18,023 nt of DNA, taken from NCBI GenBank assembly GCA_018609945.1, contig JAHENO010000249.1, positions 1 to 18,023 of the forward strand, given 5' to 3'. The stretch is from Haloarculaceae archaeon. GTDB taxonomy: Archaea; Halobacteriota; Halobacteria; Halobacteriales; Haloarculaceae. Below, one piece after another: positions 13,971 to 18,023 of this stretch. The notes below the pieces were generated by a model. That model ran no database searches and was not told the origin of the DNA. It saw only the letters and a program-made list of their open reading frames with translations. How positions within the stretch are numbered: position 1 is the first letter of the stretch; each line of letters opens with the position of its first letter. The position numbers were made by a program, and so were the translations under genes.

Positions 13971-15626
13971 CTACCCGAACGCCTCGACGAACATGGTCGT
14001 GTCCTTGTCGGTCCCGGCGACGACGAGCGTGTCGCCAGGCCGGATACGCGTGTCGGAGCCAACGTTCGCAAACACCTCTCCGTCGCGTTCGACTGCGACG
14101 ACGGAACAGCCGGTCCGCTGGCGGACGCGAGCACCGCCGAACGTCTCGCCGACCAGTCCCGGTGCCCTGAGGCGGACAATCTCGACCTGGGTGTCCATCG
14201 AGAGAATGCTCTCGTCTTCGAGTATCTCGCTGGCGACGGCCCGTCCAGTCACGACGGCCAGCGACAGCACGTAGTCGGCACCCGCCCGGTAGGCCTTCCC
14301 CACCGACGTGAGCGTCTCGGCACGGACACTGACGGTGGCCTCTGTGGAGAGGTTCCGGACGATCAGCGTCGCGAACTCGGTGGCCGTCTCGTCCGGGAGC
14401 GTGATGACGACCGACCGGGCGTCCGGGACGCCCGCCGTGGCGAGCACCTCGGCGTCGGTCGCGTCCCCGACCACGTCGACATCGGGCGCCTCGCGCCTGT
14501 CGACCACCGTGTACTGGCGGTCAGCGGCGCTGAGCGCGTCTGTCACTGCCTGGCCCACAGCACCGTGGCCGATGACCACCGTCCGGCCGTACGTGAACGA
14601 CCGGATGGACGTCTGGACCGACACCCGGAGCCGTTCGAGTTGGTTGGCCGACCCCGCGACCAGGATGATCGTCCCGGTGTCCAGGGTGGTCTCCGGTGAC
14701 GGTGTGGACTCGAACTCCCCCTGGGACCACAGCCCGATGACGGTCACGCCGAACCGCTCGCCGAGACGACTGCTCGCCAGGGTCTCGCCCGCGAGCCGGT
14801 TCTCGCGCCGGATCGGCACCTCCGCGATCTGGACGTCCTCGCCGAGGACGATGTTCTCCCCGAGGTCCGTCCGGACGTCTGTCGTCAGTTTGCGCGCCAG
14901 AGCCTCCCCCAGCAGTTGCCGCGGCATCAGTATGCTGTCAGCACCCGCGAGCCGGTGGTAGGGCTCGACGTCGGGGTCCTCTACGACGCTGACGACTGTC
15001 ACCGACTCGTCGACCTCCTTCGCGGTCAGGACGATACTTGCGTCGACCTGGTCGGAGACGTCGGCGACGAGCGCCCGCGCCTCGCTCAGGTTGGTGCGTT
15101 CGAGGTCGGTGACCGACTCCGGGTCTCCGTGGATCACCTCGTAGCCGTCACCGTCGAGTTCGACGGCCCGCTCCTCGTCGGGTTCGACCAGCACGTACCC
15201 GACACCGTGGGCCTCGAGTTCGTCGATCAGTGTGTCGACCCGGAGTGAGTACGTGCAGACGACCACGTGGTCGGTCGTGTCGGCCGGGACGGCGGTCGGC
15301 GGGTCCCGGGAGAGTGCCTCGCGAAACAGCGGCAACAGGACGGCCGGCAGTGCCAGGAAGAACAACCCCACGCCCGTCAGGTCGAGCACCATCACGAGCA
15401 GGTTCAACTGGGGGCTCTTCCAGGGGGAGTCCGAGCCGTATCCGGTGGCGGTGAACGTCTCGACGACGACCTGCATCGAGTGCAGCAGCGACACCTCCGT
15501 CCCCTCGGGCGGGTACACCCCTGGCTCGAAGGTTTTCATCGCGACGTCGTAGGCGAGAGAGGAAACCAGGATGATGATCGCTATCGAGAGGAGGTAGTAG
15601 GCGGTTCGACGCCGCAGGCTCCGCAT
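13971..15626 (-). CDS. RCK-gated potassium channel with two TrkA-type domains
   Basis: A 551-residue protein of the two-transmembrane K+ channel type in the cytoplasmic membrane. Order: TM1 (about 10-30), pore helix and selectivity filter TATGYGSD (Thr61, Gly62, Tyr63, Gly64), TM2 (about 74-101), then two tandem RCK units, each a TrkA-N fold followed by a TrkA-C domain (about 118-330 and 347-551). The second TrkA-N has a full dinucleotide motif GHGAVG (353-358). The first reads VVVCTYSLRVDTL in that place and lacks all three glycines, so it probably does not bind nucleotide in the usual way. This layout suits K+ flux control, central to a salt-in halophile. The ATG at 15626 lies 27 nt behind a TATA-like element; the frame runs further upstream to 15704. 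Confidence 0.88.
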   Translation of the reverse strand: MRSLRRRTAYYLLSIAIIILVSSLAYDVAMKTFEPGVYPPEGTEVSLLHSMQVVVETFTATGYGSDSPWKSPQLNLLVMVLDLTGVGLFFLALPAVLLPLFREALSRDPPTAVPADTTDHVVVCTYSLRVDTLIDELEAHGVGYVLVEPDEERAVELDGDGYEVIHGDPESVTDLERTNLSEARALVADVSDQVDASIVLTAKEVDESVTVVSVVEDPDVEPYHRLAGADSILMPRQLLGEALARKLTTDVRTDLGENIVLGEDVQIAEVPIRRENRLAGETLASSRLGERFGVTVIGLWSQGEFESTPSPETTLDTGTIILVAGSANQLERLRVSVQTSIRSFTYGRTVVIGHGAVGQAVTDALSAADRQYTVVDRREAPDVDVVGDATDAEVLATAGVPDARSVVITLPDETATEFATLIVRNLSTEATVSVRAETLTSVGKAYRAGADYVLSLAVVTGRAVASEILEDESILSMDTQVEIVRLRAPGLVGETFGGARVRQRTGCSVVAVERDGEVFANVGSDTRIRPGDTLVVAGTDKDTTMFVEAFG

Positions 15627-15647
15627 GGATAGCCCTCTGTTTCCGGT

Positions 15648-15657
15648 CCAATAAACT
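15648..15657 (-). promoter_or_regulatory. TATA box of the K+ channel gene
   Basis: AGTTTATTGG on the minus strand is centred about 27 nt upstream of the ATG at 15626, which fits a leaderless transcript and supports that start. Confidence 0.55.
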
Positions 15658-15717
15658 GTGTGGTCCCGTCGGCTACGGGTGGAGTCGGCGAGGCCACCCC
15701 GCAAACAAGCGGTCGGA

Positions 15718-15741
15718 ACTCCCGGCCACGTGGGCGGGAGT
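15718..15741 (-). terminator. Hairpin at the end of the acyl-CoA dehydrogenase gene
   Basis: ACTCCCG and CGGGAGT are perfect 7-nt inverted arms around a CCACGTGG-containing centre that is itself self-complementary. The hairpin touches the stop codon of the minus-strand gene, and a T-rich GCTTGTTTGC follows. Likely a terminator or 3'-end stabiliser. Confidence 0.45.
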
Positions 15742-16883
15742 CACTCCAGCAACTGGTCGGCAATCGTGTTGCGGAGGATTTCGCTGGTACCCTCGTAGAT
15801 TTCGTTGAGTTTGGCGTCCCGCAGGAAACGTTCGGCGGGGAAGTCCTTCACGTAGCCGTAGCCGCCGTGGATCTGGATGCCCTCGTTTGCGACCTCGCGG
15901 GAGGCCTCGGAGGCGTAGAGCTTGGCCTGGGCGGCCTCCTTGACGAACCGTTCGCCGCGCATCTTCCTGTCGGCCGCGTCGTGCATCAGGAGTCGTGCAG
16001 CCCGCGTCTTCGTGTCCATGTCCGCGAGCTTGTGCTGGATGGCCTGGAAGTCACTGATGGGCTGGTCGAACTGCTCGCGGTCCTGGGCGTACTGGAGGGC
16101 CTGGTCGAGCGCGGCCTGTGCGATGCCGACCCCGCGGGCAGCGATGGTGATGCGCCCGCCGTTGAGCGTCTTCAGCGCCTGCCTGAGCCCCGTGCCCGCC
16201 TCGCCGATGCGGCGATTCTCGGGCAGGTACATGTCCTCGAAGCGTAACTCCGCTGTCGGACAGCCCTTGTCGCCGAGTTTGTGTTCGGTGCCCTCGACGA
16301 CGAACCCGTCGTCCTCGTCGGGCCTGACGACGAACGACGAGATACCTTTCGCCCCTGCCTCCGGGTCGGTCTTGGCGAACACGATGACGGTGTCCGCGAC
16401 AGACCCGTTCGAGATCCAGAGTTTGTTGCCGTCGACGACGTAGCCGTCGCCGTCCTGCTCGGCGGTGGTTTCCATGGCGGGCACGTCGCTTCCCGCACCG
16501 GGTTCCGAGAGCGCGAAGGCGCCGATGTCCCGGCCCTCGGCCATGGGCGTCAGGTACAGGTCCTTCTGTTCGTCGTCGCCGAACTCGTAGACCATGTTGC
16601 AGGCCAGCGAAATGTGTGCGGCGACGATGGTCCCGAGGCCGCCGCTCCCCCGGGAAATCTCCTCGAGAGCCATCGCGTAGGCGTGGTAATCCAGGCCGGC
16701 GCCGCCGTACTCCTCGGGGATCGGCATCCCCATCAGCCCGAGTTCGGCCATCTGGTCGACCAGATCGCGGGGGAACTCGTCGGTCTGGTCGATTTCCGGC
16801 GCGCGCGGGACGACCTCCTCGTCGACGAACTCCGCGACCATGTCACGGATCTGGCGCTGTTCCTGGGTCGGCGTGAAGTCCAT
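15741..16883 (-). CDS. Acyl-CoA dehydrogenase
   Basis: An FAD-dependent acyl-CoA dehydrogenase of 380 residues, the usual family length, catalysing alpha,beta-desaturation of an acyl-CoA with electrons passed to electron-transfer flavoprotein. Visible family features: N-terminal helical domain (MDFTPTQEQRQIRDMV), the FAD-binding stretch ALSEPGAGSD and WISNGSVAD, the C-terminal helical domain with QFDQPISDFQAIQHKLADM and IQIHGGYGYVKDFP, and IYEGTSEI in which Glu364 aligns with the catalytic base of medium- and short-chain enzymes. The chain-length preference cannot be read from the sequence; Glu364 in this place argues against the isovaleryl/long-chain type, whose base lies elsewhere. ATG at 16883 matches the family start. 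It stands alone, with no beta-oxidation genes next to it, upstream of the K+ channel by 114 nt on the same strand. Confidence 0.93.
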   Translation of the reverse strand: MDFTPTQEQRQIRDMVAEFVDEEVVPRAPEIDQTDEFPRDLVDQMAELGLMGMPIPEEYGGAGLDYHAYAMALEEISRGSGGLGTIVAAHISLACNMVYEFGDDEQKDLYLTPMAEGRDIGAFALSEPGAGSDVPAMETTAEQDGDGYVVDGNKLWISNGSVADTVIVFAKTDPEAGAKGISSFVVRPDEDDGFVVEGTEHKLGDKGCPTAELRFEDMYLPENRRIGEAGTGLRQALKTLNGGRITIAARGVGIAQAALDQALQYAQDREQFDQPISDFQAIQHKLADMDTKTRAARLLMHDAADRKMRGERFVKEAAQAKLYASEASREVANEGIQIHGGYGYVKDFPAERFLRDAKLNEIYEGTSEILRNTIADQLLE

Positions 16884-17038
16884 GCCTGCCGGTAGAGCGG
16901 CCTCGTCTATCAGTGTTCCCGTCCCTGGTTGACCTGAGATGCGCCCTCCCGACTGCGAACACTGCGTGCTTCTCCCCGGTTGCGAACGGGTGGCGACGGA
17001 CCGGAGAGACCGGACTTGCAGCAACGCGGTGACAAAAG

Positions 17039-17047
17039 AACTTTACG
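17039..17047 (+). promoter_or_regulatory. TATA box of the aldolase gene
   Basis: AACTTTACG, preceded by the purine-rich GACAAAAG, is centred about 26 nt before the ATG at 17069. This leaderless spacing favours that ATG over a GTG four codons upstream. Confidence 0.55.
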
Positions 17048-17068
17048 CTGACGTGCGTGGACACCACC

Positions 17069-17863
17069 ATGCGTGCCTTCGACAACACGCCACTCGCACG
17101 GGATGGCAAGGTGCTCATTCTCGCGTACGACCACGGGCTCGAACACGGCCCGGTCGACTTCGAGGACGTGCCCGAGAGCGCGAACCCGGAGCACGTCTTC
17201 GACGTCGCGACCCACCCGGCGGTCACCACCGTCGCCGTTCAAAAAGGCATCGCCGAAGCGTACTACCCCTCCTACGAGGACGACGTGAACCTGCTGGCGA
17301 AGCTCAACGGGACCTCGAACCTCTGGATGGGTGAGCCGGATTCGGCGGTCAACTGCAGCGTCGACTACGCCGCCGACATCGGTGCCTGTGCCGTCGGATT
17401 CACGCTCTATGGCGGGTCGAACCACGAGATCGAGATGGCCGAGGAGTTCCGCGAGGTGCAGGAGCGGGCCCGCGAGCACGACCTGCCCGTCGTGATGTGG
17501 GCCTATCCGCGCGGCCAGGGACTCAAGAACGACACCAAACCCGACGTGATCGCCTACGCTGCCAGGCAGGCCCTGGAACTTGGCGCCGACATCGCGAAGG
17601 TCAAGTACCCCGGCAGGGCCGGCATGGAGAAAGCGGTCCGGATGGCCGGCAAGACAAGGGTCGTCATGTCCGGCGGATCGAAGCGCAGCGACCGGGAGTT
17701 TCTCGAGAACGTCAAGGCGGCCATCGACGCCGGCGGGGTGGGCCTGGCGGTCGGCCGGAACGTCTTCCAGCGGGAGAACCCGCGGCGCATCCTCGACGGC
17801 CTCGAACAGGTCATCTACGAGGAGGCCTCGGTCGATACCGCCCTCGCTGCCATGGACCGGTAA
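17069..17863 (+). CDS. fba: Archaeal class I fructose-bisphosphate aldolase (DhnA type)
   Basis: A Schiff-base aldolase that interconverts fructose 1,6-bisphosphate with dihydroxyacetone phosphate and glyceraldehyde 3-phosphate. The 264 residues contain AYDHGLEHGP (Asp21), MWAYPRG (Trp144, Tyr146) and AKVKYPG (Lys177), then the phosphate-binding MSGGSK and AVGRNVFQRE. The numbering of Trp144, Tyr146 and Lys177 is the same as I recall for the Thermoproteus tenax enzyme, whose Lys177 forms the Schiff base. A close paralogue family, the ADTH synthase of archaeal shikimate biosynthesis, has the same fold; the fructose-1,6-bisphosphatase gene starting 4 nt downstream supports aldolase. The two genes are clearly one operon and suit gluconeogenesis. 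Start chosen by promoter spacing and family alignment. Confidence 0.9.
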   Translation: MRAFDNTPLARDGKVLILAYDHGLEHGPVDFEDVPESANPEHVFDVATHPAVTTVAVQKGIAEAYYPSYEDDVNLLAKLNGTSNLWMGEPDSAVNCSVDYAADIGACAVGFTLYGGSNHEIEMAEEFREVQERAREHDLPVVMWAYPRGQGLKNDTKPDVIAYAARQALELGADIAKVKYPGRAGMEKAVRMAGKTRVVMSGGSKRSDREFLENVKAAIDAGGVGLAVGRNVFQRENPRRILDGLEQVIYEEASVDTALAAMDR

Positions 17864-17867
17864 TCCG

Positions 17868-18023
17868 ATGACCGACACCGTCTCGGCCATCTTCGACGTC
17901 GTCGCGGAGACTGCCGGCGACGTTCGCGACGGTCTCGCCGAGCGCCGCGCCTACCAGGAGGGGGAAAACCCGAGCGGGGAACGACAGCTGGCCGCCGACG
18001 TCTACGCCGACGACCTCCTCGAA
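17868..18023 (+). CDS. fbp: Class I fructose-1,6-bisphosphatase, N-terminal part
   Basis: Only the first 52 residues are in the window: MTDTVSAIFDVVAETAGDVR, then GLAERRAYQEGENPSGERQ, and LAADVYADDLLE at the edge. The sequence ENPSGE followed by an acidic helix matches the N-terminus of haloarchaeal fructose-1,6-bisphosphatase, which removes the 1-phosphate from fructose 1,6-bisphosphate in the committed step of gluconeogenesis. The catalytic metal-binding motifs lie beyond the edge. The ATG follows the aldolase stop codon after 4 nt, so the two are co-transcribed and the product of one enzyme is the substrate of the other. Confidence 0.8.
   Translation, partial: MTDTVSAIFDVVAETAGDVRDGLAERRAYQEGENPSGERQLAADVYADDLLE

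Noticed and set aside
16884..17068. Operator sites for a sugar-responsive regulator in the aldolase/acyl-CoA dehydrogenase divergent region
   Set aside because: I saw only a weak imperfect dyad (CCCGGTTGCGAACGGG, 16975-16990) and no convincing known operator.

Overview
The window is ordinary chromosomal DNA of a halophilic archaeon (class Halobacteria). The evidence is strongly GC-rich DNA with G/C-biased third positions, acidic proteins with Asp/Glu-rich linkers, leaderless genes behind BRE/TATA-type promoters, and archaeal marker genes (family B DNA polymerase, Mre11-Rad50, PAN, class I DhnA-type aldolase). I cannot assign a genus; the protein flavour resembles the Haloarcula side of the class, but that is an impression. 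Genes are tightly packed. No stretch over 300 bases lacks a gene; the largest gaps are 11610-11790 and 16884-17068, both promoter regions. I saw no rRNA, tRNA, IS element or CRISPR array.

Layout. (1) 1-1780, minus: sufC then sufB (cut by the window edge), the ATPase and scaffold of SUF iron-sulfur cluster assembly. (2) 1904-5950, minus: family B DNA polymerase interrupted in motif B by a 412-residue intein carrying a LAGLIDADG homing endonuclease. (3) 6071-7169, plus: three small haloarchaeal genes of unknown function (54-aa acidic protein, two-helix membrane protein, winged-helix-like protein), divergent from the polymerase. (4) 7179-7258: an 80-nt interrupted palindrome between convergent genes. 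(5) 7285-11609, minus: rad50, mre11 and a small MarR-like winged-helix gene; mre11 and rad50 overlap by 4 nt. (6) 11791-13002, plus: PAN, the proteasome ATPase, divergent from the MarR-like gene. (7) 13048-13944: a 45-aa membrane protein, a conserved 97-aa protein and a PadR-like regulator. (8) 13971-16883, minus: a K+ channel with two RCK domains and an acyl-CoA dehydrogenase. (9) 17069-18023, plus: class I fructose-bisphosphate aldolase and the start of fructose-1,6-bisphosphatase, consecutive gluconeogenic steps.

The middle of the window holds genome maintenance and protein quality control genes: replicative polymerase, break repair nuclease and proteasome ATPase. The most notable features are the polymerase intein, which has an unusual C-terminal splice junction (Ser-Gln instead of His-Asn) and a flanking stretch of exon with foreign-looking codon use, and the 80-nt palindrome. 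I found no clearly new multi-gene system; the best candidates for something undescribed are the palindrome and the three small genes between polB and rad50.
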